From NCBI GenBank assembly GCA_021769885.1, contig JAETSA010000007.1:62001-126000 (forward strand): a stretch of DNA of 64,000 nucleotides, read 5' to 3'. This DNA is from Bacillota bacterium. Lineage in GTDB: Bacteria > Bacillota > Clostridia > Oscillospirales > Acutalibacteraceae. The stretch's first letter is position 1; each line of letters starts with the position of its first letter. Positions 7,222 to 16,246 of this stretch are shown here, piece after piece. Position numbers and translations under genes: made by a program. The notes under the pieces were generated by a model. The model was not told the DNA's origin and made no database searches. It saw only the letters and a list, made by a program, of their open reading frames with translations.

Positions 7222-10050
7222 TTAGAAGCTTTCACAAAACTCGGAAATTACGGTGCTGTTGTCGTTCCAGTTGTAACCGCCGCCGTTTCGAATCACTTCT
7301 TTTTCAATTATACCATTTTCCAAAGAATTTGCAAGCACAGGATATGCAGTCTGCAATTCGGCAAACACTTTGTCTGCGGTCTTTTCTTCTGTACCGCAAA
7401 GCTTCGAGAGCACTGCGAGTGCCGTCGGCAATTCTGTTTTGACTGCCGCACGCTGTGTGCAGACTGTGCCGTCCGCTTTGAGGTAATGCCCGCTGTTCGC
7501 CGTGAAGGGCGCTGTAAAGATTTGTGCGGAGCTTTCTGCTGTATATGCCCCTGAAAGCTCGACGGTGTAGTTTGCCGAAACTGCCGCAGATTTTTTCACA
7601 TCCAACAAAATCGCCGCTTTTTCGCCGCGATAAGCGAATACCGATTCAATCCCAAGCAGCTTCACACCCGCGAATGCAGCCGATTTCTCTGTAACATCGG
7701 CATACACATTCGGGAAATTCGCCTTTGCAAATGCCGCTTCTTCCAAAGTCGCCGTCGGGCCGAGTACAACGGCAACACTGTTGCCGTACTGCTTTACGGT
7801 TTCCGCAATTTCACAAACCTTCTCATTGGAAACGGGCGGCAGTTGATTATTTGCCGCGAAGATGCCGAAACGACCGCCTTTGCACAGCAGTCCCTGTTCG
7901 CCGACAGGCAACGCGCGCATCACGGTTTTGCCTAAGAAACGCAAATCGGTTTTGCAAAGTGCCGAGCAGAAATTGCACACGGATTCGACCGCATTTTCTT
8001 TCACGGGCACGCGCTTAATGACCGGCTCTTTTTCACGCAGTGCACCTGTCGGACAAACGGTGACGCACTGCCCGCAGAACATACAGCTGCTCTCCTCCAG
8101 CGGTAAGCTGTATTCGGGGCTGACAACCGTATGGAAGCCTCTGCCGAGAAGCCCGAGGTTCGTTTTGCCCATGGCTTCCTCGCACACGCGCACGCACAGT
8201 CCGCACAAAATGCATTTGTCGGTATTGCGGGCAATCAGCGAATTTACATTTTCTTCGTTGCGGTGATGCTTTTCACCTTGGAAACGTTCGGGTTTTACAT
8301 CATACTGATTCGCGTAGGAAATCAGCTTGCATTCGAAATAATCGTGACAGCCGCATTCTAAACACCGCTGAGCTTCTTTTTTCGCCGCTTCCTCTGTTAG
8401 ACCTAAAGAGACTTCGTTAAAGTTGGTTTTGCGCGTCTCTGCCGACAACTGCGGCATTTTTGCGCGCGGTTTTTTCTCGAATTTTTTGAAAAACTCGAGC
8501 GGAATTTCACGCTCCACAAAATACGGCTTTTTATAGCGTGCCGCTTCGCCGTGGAGATAACGGTCGATAATCACCGCGGCTTTCTGCGCCTCGCCGATGG
8601 CGGCAATCGCAATGGATGCCCCTTTGTTGGTCATATCGCCCACCGCGAACACACCGTCTAACGAGGTGCGGAAGGTTTCTTCATCCGCCGAGACGGTATT
8701 GCGCTTGGTCGATTCCACACACTCGAAGCCTGTAAGATTCGGATACTGCCCGATTGCCATAATCACAGTGTCTAAGGTGAGCTCCTCGGTTTCGCCCTCA
8801 ATCGGCTCGGGGCGGCGGCGTCCGCTCGAGTCGGGCACGCCCAACTGCATTTTTTGCAGCGTCGCGCTGACCTTGCCGTCCGCATCTTTAAACGCAATCG
8901 GAGAGGTCAGATATTTAAACTGCACGCCCTCTTCCTCAGCTTCGACGATTTCTACATCCTCGGCAGGCATTTCGTCACGCGTGCGGCGGTAAATGACATA
9001 GACATTTTCCGCGCCTAGACGCACGGCTGTACGGCAAGCGTCCATAGCGGTGTTGCCGCCGCCGACAATCGCCACGGTTTTACCGATTGCCATCGGCTCG
9101 CCGAGTGCGACCGTCCGCAGGAAATCGATACCGCCGACAACTGCGGGGTGGTCTTCGCCCTCGACACGCATTTTACTGCTGTTCCAAGCACCTGCCGCCA
9201 ACACGACTGCGTCATATTCCGCACGCAGTGCTTCAACGGTTGTATCCTGCCCGATTTTTACGTTGTTGCGCATTGTAACGCCCAAATCGGCAATCTGTTT
9301 GATTTCTTTATCTAAAAGGCTTTTCGGCAAACGGTATTCGGGAATGCCGTAACGCAGCATACCGCCCATTTTCGGCATTGCATCCAAAACCGTGACGCTG
9401 TGCCCCTGACGGCGCAGGAAATACGCCGCCGTAAGACCAGCAGGACCGCCGCCGACAACAGCAACGGTTTTGCCTGTATCGGGTTCAACCGACGGCACAT
9501 ACGGCGTCGCGCTTGCCATATCCATATCGGCAGCGAAGCTTTTTAAGAAAGCAATGGAAATCGGTTCATCCACAAACTGACGGCGGCACTGCTTTTCGCA
9601 CGGATGCGGGCAAACTCTGCCGATAGACGAGGGCAGCGGGATTTTTTCTTTAATAAGTCTGGTTGCCTCGGTGTATTCTCCGTTGGCAATTAAGCCGACA
9701 TAGCCCTGGCAGTCGGTGCCCGCAGGGCACGCTTTGGTGCACGGTGCTTTGCAGTCGCCGTCGTGGTCAGATAAGAGGAGCTCCAACGCGACCTTACGTG
9801 CACGCACAACGCGTTCGGTATCGGTATGTACGACCATACCGTCCGTTGCCTTTGTGGAGCAAGCGCGCAGTAATTTCGGCGTGCCCTCTACCTCCACGAC
9901 GCAAAGTCCGCACGCGCCGTACAATTCGACACGTCCGTCATAGCAAAGATTCGGAATTTTCAATCCGTTATCGGTCGCCGCCCGCAAAAGGGTCGTACCC
10001 GCTTCCACGGACAAAACGTGATTATCTATTGTAACAGTAATTTTGCTCAT
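7222..10050 (-). CDS. Fused ferredoxin / GltD-like flavoprotein / NuoG-like iron-sulfur protein
   Basis: A 942-residue multidomain electron carrier. Residues 1-75 are a [2Fe-2S] ferredoxin domain (Cys36, 47, 50, 64). About 95-165 is the GltD-type Fe-S entry domain. About 190-525 is an FAD/NAD(P)H oxidoreductase with VVGGGPAGLTAAY (198-210) and a second dinucleotide fold (AIVGGGNTAMD, about 330). Near 620-675 are two ferredoxin clusters (CILCGLCVRVC, CMFCGQCVTVC). Near 700-735 is a molybdopterin-type Fe-S site (CNFCSALC). The last 200 residues are a weak NuoG-like tail. No H-cluster motif and no evident molybdopterin catalytic domain is present. It forms an operon with nuoF- and nuoE-like genes and resembles subunits of flavin-based bifurcating complexes. 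The catalytic partner is not in the window. Confidence 0.85.
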   Translation of the reverse strand: MSKITVTIDNHVLSVEAGTTLLRAATDNGLKIPNLCYDGRVELYGACGLCVVEVEGTPKLLRACSTKATDGMVVHTDTERVVRARKVALELLLSDHDGDCKAPCTKACPAGTDCQGYVGLIANGEYTEATRLIKEKIPLPSSIGRVCPHPCEKQCRRQFVDEPISIAFLKSFAADMDMASATPYVPSVEPDTGKTVAVVGGGPAGLTAAYFLRRQGHSVTVLDAMPKMGGMLRYGIPEYRLPKSLLDKEIKQIADLGVTMRNNVKIGQDTTVEALRAEYDAVVLAAGAWNSSKMRVEGEDHPAVVGGIDFLRTVALGEPMAIGKTVAIVGGGNTAMDACRTAVRLGAENVYVIYRRTRDEMPAEDVEIVEAEEEGVQFKYLTSPIAFKDADGKVSATLQKMQLGVPDSSGRRRPEPIEGETEELTLDTVIMAIGQYPNLTGFECVESTKRNTVSADEETFRTSLDGVFAVGDMTNKGASIAIAAIGEAQKAAVIIDRYLHGEAARYKKPYFVEREIPLEFFKKFEKKPRAKMPQLSAETRKTNFNEVSLGLTEEAAKKEAQRCLECGCHDYFECKLISYANQYDVKPERFQGEKHHRNEENVNSLIARNTDKCILCGLCVRVCEEAMGKTNLGLLGRGFHTVVSPEYSLPLEESSCMFCGQCVTVCPTGALREKEPVIKRVPVKENAVESVCNFCSALCKTDLRFLGKTVMRALPVGEQGLLCKGGRFGIFAANNQLPPVSNEKVCEIAETVKQYGNSVAVVLGPTATLEEAAFAKANFPNVYADVTEKSAAFAGVKLLGIESVFAYRGEKAAILLDVKKSAAVSANYTVELSGAYTAESSAQIFTAPFTANSGHYLKADGTVCTQRAAVKTELPTALAVLSKLCGTEEKTADKVFAELQTAYPVLANSLENGIIEKEVIRNGGGYNWNDNSTVISEFCESF

Positions 10051-11804
10051 CAGTGTACCTCCACCGCGCCGAAGTTACAGTTTTCAGCGCATTTTCCGCA
10101 TTTGATGCAAATTTCGGGGTCAATGCTGTGTACTTGCTTCACCGCACCCGAAATGGCGTGCACAGGGCAGTTCCGCGCACACTTGGTGCATCCGACGCAT
10201 TTTTCCGCGTTAATTTCATAGGAAATCAGAGCCGTGCATTCGCCTGCGGGGCATTTTTTATCGGTAATATGCGCTTCAAACTCGTTGCGGAAATAACGAA
10301 TTGTGGTAAGCACGGGGTTGGGTGCGGTCTGCCCGAGTCCGCACAGCGCACCGTCTTTAATCGAATAGCAAAGCTCTTCGAGAAGCTCTATATCGCCGTC
10401 GCGTCCTTCGCCGTCCGCAATGCGCGTGAGTACCTCGAGCATACGCTTTGTACCGAGTCTGCAATGCACGCATTTACCGCAGGATTCCTTAGCAGTGAAG
10501 TCGAGGAAGAACTTCGCCATACCGACCATACAGGTATCCTCATCCATAACGACCATACCGCCCGAGCCCATAATCGCGCCTGTTGCGCCGAGTGCTTTAT
10601 AGTCGATGACGGTATCCAAAAGTGCCTCGGGAATGCAGCCGCCCGAAGGACCGCCCATCTGCACAGCTTTGAACTGCTTGCCGCCGCGAATCCCGCCGCC
10701 GATATCAAAAATGACGTCGCGCAAAGTTTTGCCCATCGGGATTTCCACAAGTCCGCCGCGCCGCACCTTACCTGTCAGCGCAAACACCTTTGTGCCCTTA
10801 CTGCCCTCTGTGCCCATGGCGGCAAACTTCTCGCCGCCGTTTAAAAGGATCCAAGCGACATTTGCAAAGGTTTCTACGTTATTGATGTTGGACGGCTTGT
10901 GCCAATAGCCTGCCTGTGCAGGGAACGGCGGTTTTAGACGCGGCATACCGCGACTGCCCTCCAAGGATTCAATCAGTGCGGTTTCTTCGCCGCAGACGAA
11001 CGCACCTGCGCCCGCCTTAATGCGCATTTTGCAGGAGAAGCCGCTGCCGAGAATATTTTCCCCGAGGTAGCCTTTTTCCTCCGCCTGATGAATGGCATTT
11101 TCCAAACGTTTAATCGCGAGCGGATATTCCGCGCGAACATAGACAATCATTTCTTTTGCGCCGATGGCATAGGCACCGATGAGCATACCCTCAATCAGAG
11201 AATGCGGGTCGCCCTCTATAACGGCTCTGTCCATAAACGCGCCGGGGTCACCCTCATCGGCATTGCAAATGAGATATTTTTCTTCGCCGTCCGAGCTTCT
11301 TGCGGCGTTCCATTTAAACCACGTCGGGAAGCCTGCGCCGCCGCGCCCCGCAAGGCCTGAGATTTTGATTTCTTCAATCACCTGTTCCGGCGTCATCTCT
11401 GAAAGCACCTTGCGGATTGCCTTGTAGCCGTCGGTGTTTTCATAATCTTCAATGCTTTCGGGGTCAATCACACCGCAGTGCCGCAGGGCAATACGGGTTT
11501 GCTTGCTTAAAAATTCCGCATCCTCGTTAGAAATTTTAAGGTTATCCAAGGCGGACAAATCCTGATTCTGTACGGCGACAACGATTTTTTCGGCATCCGC
11601 CGCAGTCACTTTCACAAGACGGGTCAAATCGCCCGATTCGTCATAAATATCGACAATCGGCTCTAAAAAGCACATGCCGTTACAGCCTGTAATGCGCAGT
11701 TCGAACGCTGTGTTTTCCGTGTTCAGTGCTTCCAGTGCATCATATACCTTCTGCGCGCCTGCGGCAATGCCGCAGCTGCCCGCGCCCACAACCACTTTCA
11801 TCAT
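10050..11804 (-). CDS. NuoF/HydB-like NADH-binding flavoprotein subunit
   Basis: A 584-residue FMN, NADH and Fe-S subunit. The N-terminal 100 residues are a thioredoxin-like ferredoxin domain with Cys11, 41 and 45. The NuoF core has GRGGAGFPTWFKW, NADEGDPGAF and CGEETALIESLEG. An N3-type cluster is formed by ESCGKCVHCRLG and a later Cys. The C-terminal 60 residues add two ferredoxin clusters (CVGCTKCARNCP, CIKCGKCAENC), as in HydB/HndC of bifurcating hydrogenases. GGAGGG lies 9 nt before the start, which overlaps the nuoE stop. It oxidises NADH and passes electrons to the fused flavoprotein. Confidence 0.93.
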   Translation of the reverse strand: MMKVVVGAGSCGIAAGAQKVYDALEALNTENTAFELRITGCNGMCFLEPIVDIYDESGDLTRLVKVTAADAEKIVVAVQNQDLSALDNLKISNEDAEFLSKQTRIALRHCGVIDPESIEDYENTDGYKAIRKVLSEMTPEQVIEEIKISGLAGRGGAGFPTWFKWNAARSSDGEEKYLICNADEGDPGAFMDRAVIEGDPHSLIEGMLIGAYAIGAKEMIVYVRAEYPLAIKRLENAIHQAEEKGYLGENILGSGFSCKMRIKAGAGAFVCGEETALIESLEGSRGMPRLKPPFPAQAGYWHKPSNINNVETFANVAWILLNGGEKFAAMGTEGSKGTKVFALTGKVRRGGLVEIPMGKTLRDVIFDIGGGIRGGKQFKAVQMGGPSGGCIPEALLDTVIDYKALGATGAIMGSGGMVVMDEDTCMVGMAKFFLDFTAKESCGKCVHCRLGTKRMLEVLTRIADGEGRDGDIELLEELCYSIKDGALCGLGQTAPNPVLTTIRYFRNEFEAHITDKKCPAGECTALISYEINAEKCVGCTKCARNCPVHAISGAVKQVHSIDPEICIKCGKCAENCNFGAVEVH

Positions 11805-12307
11805 ACGTTCGCGCCCTCCTTCGCCTGTGCGGTCAATTCTGCTAAGATTTTTTTCGCTTTATCAGGCGTTAAACTGCCGTAGGTTTCCTCGTTAATCATC
11901 ATCACGGGCGACAGACTGCAGCAGCCGAGGCACGCCACATTTTTCAGGGTAAACAAACCGTCCTCGGTGGTTTCGCCGTCGTGAATGCCTAAGGTCTCCG
12001 TAATCGTTTTTTCAATCAAGTCCGAGCCGTTTACGTGGCACGCCGTGCCTTTGCAAAGCATAATTAAATATTTGCCGACAGGCTTTAAACGGAATTGCGT
12101 GTAAAAGGTCGCAACGCCCATAATTTTGGCGGGTTTTACCCCTGTTTTTTCCGAAATATGACGAATCACGTCCTGCGGCAAATAGCCATATATCTCCTGT
12201 GCTTTTTGTAAAATCGTAATCAAGCTGCCGTCAACATTTGCATATGTATCAAGCACCGTGTCTAAAAGCGACAAATCGCTGTGCACGTTTTTGCAGCTGC
12301 ATTCCAT
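11801..12307 (-). CDS. NuoE/HydC-like thioredoxin-fold [2Fe-2S] subunit
   Basis: A 168-residue subunit of the NADH-oxidising complex. The helical N-terminal part (QEIYGYLPQDVI) precedes a thioredoxin-like ferredoxin with the four cluster cysteines in MLCKGTACHVNG and ACLGCCSLSP. The start at MECSCKNV was chosen because GGAGG sits 7 nt upstream; an in-frame ATG further upstream has no such site. It is the first gene of the three-gene NuoE-NuoF-fusion operon. The fourth N-terminal-region cysteine pair (ECSC) is extra to the family cluster. Confidence 0.93.
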   Translation of the reverse strand: MECSCKNVHSDLSLLDTVLDTYANVDGSLITILQKAQEIYGYLPQDVIRHISEKTGVKPAKIMGVATFYTQFRLKPVGKYLIMLCKGTACHVNGSDLIEKTITETLGIHDGETTEDGLFTLKNVACLGCCSLSPVMMINEETYGSLTPDKAKKILAELTAQAKEGANV

Positions 12308-12344
12308 TGGTTTTCCTCCCAATATCCATTAAAATTATTCGTAC

Positions 12345-12620
12345 AAGGTGACCGCATTCGAAACCGATACGCCGAAATCTTGACCTTGCGGCGGCTTTTC
12401 ACGTTTTCACCCTTGTCGGGCGTCAGCCCGACTGCGGTCTCAAATGCAAAAATCCATCCGCAATTCCTGCGCTTTCGGTGCGCAGCAGTCAGAAACGAGC
12501 GGATTTTTGGCTGAACAAGGCGAAAACCGCAGGAATACTGTCGTATTCCGAGGATTTTTAACGCAGTTCAGACGGAAATCAGCCATTTCTGACCGCATCG
12601 GTTTCGAATGCGGTCACCTT
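12345..12620. repeat. Structured dispersed element, copy 1, with 24-bp terminal inverted repeats
   Basis: A 276-bp non-coding element filling the gap between nuoE and the PHP gene. Its ends are perfect 24-bp inverted repeats (12345-12368 and 12597-12620, each ending in AAGGTGACCGCATTCG or its complement). Inside are two strong hairpins: 12415-12432 (GTCGGGC, GTCA loop, GCCCGAC) and 12532-12549 (GGAATAC, TGTC, GTATTCC). A second, end-trimmed copy lies at 40811-41026. Its matching hairpins have different stem bases but intact pairing, while the spacer (CTTTTCACGTTTTCACC) is conserved. It could be a MITE-like DNA element or a mobile structured RNA. Confidence 0.85.
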
Positions 12621-12693
12621 AATATAATAATATAAAGTATGCAAAAAATCAAATTGAAAATGTTGTATAATATACAGAAATACGGCAGGATTC

Positions 12694-12722
12694 TCGACAA
12701 AATTCAATAAATATTGTATACT
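12694..12722 (+). promoter_or_regulatory. Sigma-A-type promoter for the PHP gene
   Basis: TCGACA, a 17-nt spacer, then TATACT, 21 nt before the PHP start codon and just ahead of GGAG. It is the only good candidate between the repeat element and the gene. Confidence 0.6.
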
Positions 12723-12743
12723 ATTCAGTAGGAGATGCAAAAA

Positions 12744-13427
12744 ATGGAAAGATATTTAACGGAACTGCACGCACACACTCGTGAGACCAGCCGTTGTGCA
12801 AAAGACAGTGCGAAAATTGCGGTTGAAAACTATTTGCAGGCAGGATATTCGACCTTGGTCACAACCGACCACTTCAGTCCGAGCACCTTTGAAGCTTACA
12901 AGGCAGATTCCCTTTCGTGGAATGACAAGGTTGATATTTTCTTAAAAGGACACCGCGCCGCCAAAATGGCGGCAGAGCATACCGATTTAACGGTTTTGCT
13001 CGGTATGGAACTGCGGTTCAGTCGAAAAAACAATATCAATGATTATTTGGTTTACGGTGTGACGGAAGAATTTCTTCGAAAAAACGGGGATTTATTGGAA
13101 ATACGCCTGTCTGCATTCTCGGAATTGGCGCACAAAAACGGCTTGCTGATATTTCAGGCGCATCCCTTTCGAAACGGAATGACCGTAGTCAAGCCCGAGT
13201 ATTTGGACGGCTATGAAATCTACAACGCCTGCGTCCGCCACAATTCGAGAAACGGTATCGCCGAAAAATGGGCGCGGCTGCACAAAAAGGCAGGCACTTC
13301 GGGGTCAGACTATCACCAAACCGAGGACACCGCACGCGGTGGCATTGTTACTGCACAGAAAATCGAATCCAACGATATGTTGTTATCCGTGTTGCGAAAA
13401 AAAGAATACGAGTTAATTCGGAAATAG
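12744..13427 (+). CDS. PHP-domain metal-dependent phosphoesterase
   Basis: A 227-residue protein with PHP signatures: the metal-binding ELHAHTRE near the N-terminus, TTDHFS near residue 40, FQAHPFR near 140 and GSDYHQ near 190. Such enzymes hydrolyse phosphoester bonds using two or three metal ions; histidinol phosphatase and nucleotide phosphatases are relatives, and the substrate here is unknown. The start MERYLTEL was chosen because GGAG lies 9 nt before it, whereas an ATG 9 nt upstream directly abuts GGAG. It is a single gene with its own promoter and a strong terminator. Confidence 0.85.
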   Translation: MERYLTELHAHTRETSRCAKDSAKIAVENYLQAGYSTLVTTDHFSPSTFEAYKADSLSWNDKVDIFLKGHRAAKMAAEHTDLTVLLGMELRFSRKNNINDYLVYGVTEEFLRKNGDLLEIRLSAFSELAHKNGLLIFQAHPFRNGMTVVKPEYLDGYEIYNACVRHNSRNGIAEKWARLHKKAGTSGSDYHQTEDTARGGIVTAQKIESNDMLLSVLRKKEYELIRK

Positions 13428-13431
13428 ATGT

Positions 13432-13469
13432 AAAGAATGCGCTCCCGAAAAATCGGGAGCGCATTCTTT
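13432..13469 (+). terminator. Strong bidirectional-type hairpin terminator
   Basis: A perfect 17-bp stem (AAAGAATGCGCTCCCGA and its complement) around a 4-nt AAAA loop starts 4 nt after the PHP stop codon. Its 3' arm ends in TTCTTT. The A-rich 5' side would let it also work in reverse. Confidence 0.8.
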
Positions 13470-13489
13470 GGCATTGTAAATTGGATAGA

Positions 13490-13850
13490 TGCGTAGGGAA
13501 CGACCTCTGTGTCGTTCCGCGAAATCCTCGCAAAGCAAATGGGTTCACGCGTAGGGACGCTATACTCTACAAACCGTTTAATGCCCCCTCCTTGAGGGGC
13601 TGTCGAGCGTAGCGAGACTGAGGGAGTTTTCCTCGTCCGTCCGCGGGCGAACACAGTTCGCCCCTACGACTTGTAGGGAACAACCTCTGTGTTGTTCCGC
13701 AGGGTTTTAGCAAACTTGGTGCACGCCCCTACGGGGTGTAGGGCGGGGGCTTGCTTCCGCCGTTGAGTTCGTGATTTTGCGGGCGATTCGTGAATCGCCC
13801 CTACATTGGATGCACGTCACCGTTGAGTCGTGCGGATTTTGTGGGCTTGG
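13490..13850. repeat. Cluster of palindromic CCTACG repeats
   Basis: No gene is seen here. The gap is made of short inverted-repeat modules found throughout the window: TAGGGAACGACCTC with GTCGTTCCGC, GGGCGAACACAGTTCGCCC, GGGCGATTCGTGAATCGCCC, and a GAGGGAG module containing GTCGAGCGTAGCGAGAC. Most end in CCCTAC(G). The intact stems suggest selection for foldback structure or spread as palindromic units. Confidence 0.8.
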
Positions 13851-14747
13851 TCACGCTGATTTTTCGGCAATGACGGAGACGATGGCACAGCAAATGCCCG
13901 CAACGGGGTACACCACCCACGCAACGTGCCAGTAATTGCCCACAAAGCCGCAAAGCAGATATACCACGGTTGAAATCAGCATAATGGTTGCGGTGATGCG
14001 TCCGACGAGGTTTTTTCTGCGCAGGGTTTCGGGGTCTTGGCTGTTTTCCTTATTATAGGCTTCAATATCATATTTCGATTTTTGCATCCCGCCGTACACA
14101 AACATCGGCACTGCCGCCGTTAAAAACAGGAAAAATACAGATGCATACAGATATTCCCACTTCTCTTTTGCCAAGGCGGACGGCGCAAGGGCATCTGCTG
14201 CAATCAGCCACATTACGCCGAGTAAAATCAATACTGTCGGCAACACAATAAACAGCGGGAAACGGCGGTTAAAAGCGGCAATCTTTTCTTCTGTGTAAAA
14301 CGGCTGAACCTTCGGATGTGCTTTCACAAAATCGCCGTGCGACAGCCCCGCAATAATAAACACCGCCACAGCAATCACCAGCAGTGCAAAAAAGAGCAAT
14401 ACGCTGACGGTTTCACTCCAATATATACCGTAAGAGAAAAGCAAAGCAAACAGCCCGAACAGCACGCAGGCAACACCGCCGCAGATTCGATTGGTAAATT
14501 GATTATAATGCTTATCATAACCGGCGGTATCCTCTAAAAAGCTTTCGCGCACATTGCCGCGCAGGAGCACATCCATAGAACAGCCGAACAAATCGCAAAG
14601 TGCGATAAGCTTGTCGGTTTCGGGAAAGCTTTGGTCAGATTCCCATTTGGATACGGTCTGACGCGAAACCGCCATCTGCTCCGCCAGCTCCTCTTGGGTC
14701 ATCCCCTTTTGTTTGCGTAAAAACTGCATATTTTCTCCGAATTGCAT
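13851..14747 (-). CDS. XRE-family regulator with C-terminal membrane domain
   Basis: A 298-residue protein. Residues 1-65 are a Cro/CI helix-turn-helix (MTQEELAEQMAVSRQTVSKWE). Residues about 85-295 hold six or so membrane segments, including VACVLFGLFALLFSYGIYW and two spans at the C-terminus. Regulators of this form sit in the membrane and often sense envelope stress or antimicrobial peptides; the signal here is unknown. The start MQFGENMQFLRKQ was chosen because AGGAAG lies 9 nt upstream and the in-frame extension is not family-like. It is monocistronic, lying downstream of ftsZ on the same strand beyond a terminator. Confidence 0.85.
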   Translation of the reverse strand: MQFGENMQFLRKQKGMTQEELAEQMAVSRQTVSKWESDQSFPETDKLIALCDLFGCSMDVLLRGNVRESFLEDTAGYDKHYNQFTNRICGGVACVLFGLFALLFSYGIYWSETVSVLLFFALLVIAVAVFIIAGLSHGDFVKAHPKVQPFYTEEKIAAFNRRFPLFIVLPTVLILLGVMWLIAADALAPSALAKEKWEYLYASVFFLFLTAAVPMFVYGGMQKSKYDIEAYNKENSQDPETLRRKNLVGRITATIMLISTVVYLLCGFVGNYWHVAWVVYPVAGICCAIVSVIAEKSA

Positions 14748-14912
14748 AGTACATCTTCCTTTCGCTTCTTTCGAGGGCAAACCCGCATATCGGTTTTGCC
14801 TCTTTTCGCCTTTGATTCTATCAAAACGTGCGCGCAACCGCCACCAATTTTGTGTTGCGTTTGAAGATTTTCGTGTAAATTTGCAGTTGCACCCATTGTA
14901 AATCAACGGTTT

Positions 14913-14945
14913 TTAAAAAACGGCACCCGAAAGCTTCGGATGCCG
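14913..14945 (-). terminator. Terminator of the dcw cluster after ftsZ
   Basis: On the minus strand CGGCATCCGAAG pairs with CTTTCGGGTGCCG and is followed by TTTTTT. It lies about 20 nt after the ftsZ stop codon. Confidence 0.85.
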
Positions 14946-14963
14946 TGATTTTGTATCGGAAGA

Positions 14964-16064
14964 TTATTTTCTGCCGTTGAAGATGTCCAACACATCGATA
15001 TAACCGTCGTTCGGGTCGAAACCGGCGCTTGTGCTCGAAATGTCATCAAGCGGTTTTTCCTCTTCAAATGCGAAACCGCCGTTCGGCTTTTTCGGCATAC
15101 CGTTTTCGTCATTGCCGAAGCCCGTTGCGATAACGGTGACATTCATTGTGTCCTCAAGCTCGGGCTTCAAGTCCACGCCGAAGATGATGTTTGCATCTTC
15201 ATCCGCAGCCGCGCGAACAATGCCTGCCGCTGTATCGATTTCTTCCAAGCCGATGTCCTCAGAAGCGGCGATGCTGATGATGATACCCTTTGCACCGTCG
15301 ATGGTGGATTCCAAAAGCGGGCTGGAGATTGCCTTCTGCGCCGCCTGTTCCGCCTTATCCTTACCTGTTGCCGAGCCGACGCCCATATGCGCGTGGCCTG
15401 CATCTTTCATAACTGCAGTCACATCGGCAAAGTCAAGATTGATAAGTGCGGGTGTAATAATCAAATCGGAAATGCTCTTCACGCCCGAACGGAGCACATC
15501 GTCTGCAATTTCAAAAGCGTTCTTCAGCGTGATTTTCTGATCGGTTACCTGTTTTAAACGCTCGTTGGGGATAACCACCAAGGAGTCCACGTGCCCGGCA
15601 AGCTCCGCAATACCTGCTTCCGCCTGCTCCATACGGCGAGTGCCTTCAAATGCGAAAGGCTTTGTGACAATACCGACTGTCAAAATACCTTTTTCTTTTG
15701 CGATTTCCGCAATCACGGGTGCCGCACCTGTACCTGTGCCGCCGCCCATACCTGCGGTGATGAATACCATTTGTGTATCGTTCAGCGCGTCGATGATTGC
15801 GTCGCGGCTTTCCTCCGCCGCTTTCTGCCCGATTTCAGGCTTTGCACCTGCGCCGCGGCCGTTTGTCAGCTTTTCGCCGATTTGGATTTTCTGCGTCGCT
15901 TTCGAGAAATTCAGTGCCTGACGGTCTGTGTTGACTGCAATCAGTTCAATCCCCGAAAAGCCCGCCTCTGCCATACGGTTGACTGCGTTTCCGCCGCCGC
16001 CGCCTGTGCCGATAACTTTAATATTGGTTACGTTTTGCTGTTCATTATCAATTTCGTATGCCAT
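14964..16064 (-). CDS. ftsZ: Cell division protein FtsZ
   Basis: A 366-residue tubulin-like GTPase that forms the cytokinetic ring. It has the glycine-rich nucleotide loops ([15 protein letters not shown], 17-31) and the tubulin signature [10 protein letters not shown] (107-116), with the [12 protein letters not shown]7-loop region. The C-terminal 50 residues are a linker ending [12 protein letters not shown], the probable partner-binding peptide. It is the last gene of the dcw cluster, about 180 nt after ftsQ, and is followed by a terminator. No ftsA is adjacent, so another membrane tether, such as SepF, must act; none is in the window. Confidence 0.98.
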   Translation of the reverse strand: MAYEIDNEQQNVTNIKVIGTGGGGGNAVNRMAEAGFSGIELIAVNTDRQALNFSKATQKIQIGEKLTNGRGAGAKPEIGQKAAEESRDAIIDALNDTQMVFITAGMGGGTGTGAAPVIAEIAKEKGILTVGIVTKPFAFEGTRRMEQAEAGIAELAGHVDSLVVIPNERLKQVTDQKITLKNAFEIADDVLRSGVKSISDLIITPALINLDFADVTAVMKDAGHAHMGVGSATGKDKAEQAAQKAISSPLLESTIDGAKGIIISIAASEDIGLEEIDTAAGIVRAAADEDANIIFGVDLKPELEDTMNVTVIATGFGNDENGMPKKPNGGFAFEEEKPLDDISSTSAGFDPNDGYIDVLDIFNGRK

Positions 16065-16246
16065 AATTTGAACATCCTCCTATGTAGATTTCTACTTTCA
16101 CACAATTTTATTTTTAGGGCAAAATTGCCCACGAAACCTATTTTTGTTATTGTAACACAGTTTCTTTTAGATTTCAACCGCTTTTTTCAAATGTGCAAAG
16201 CAAAATTCCCTGTCACGGCAAGGTTTTTATCTTTACACCTCAAAAT

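Noticed and set aside
7222-10050. [FeFe]-hydrogenase catalytic subunit or formate dehydrogenase
   Set aside because: The H-cluster motifs (TSCCPxW, ExMACxxGC) and a molybdopterin active site are absent; only the Fe-S and flavin parts are present.
12281-12635. Open frames in the intergenic gap before the PHP gene (for example 12444-12635 plus)
   Set aside because: They lie wholly inside the structured repeat element, lack ribosome-binding sites, and no frame is kept in the second copy of the element.
13490-13850. CRISPR array
   Set aside because: The units are palindromic and of different kinds, the spacing is irregular, and no cas genes or unique regular spacers are present here or in the other repeat clusters.
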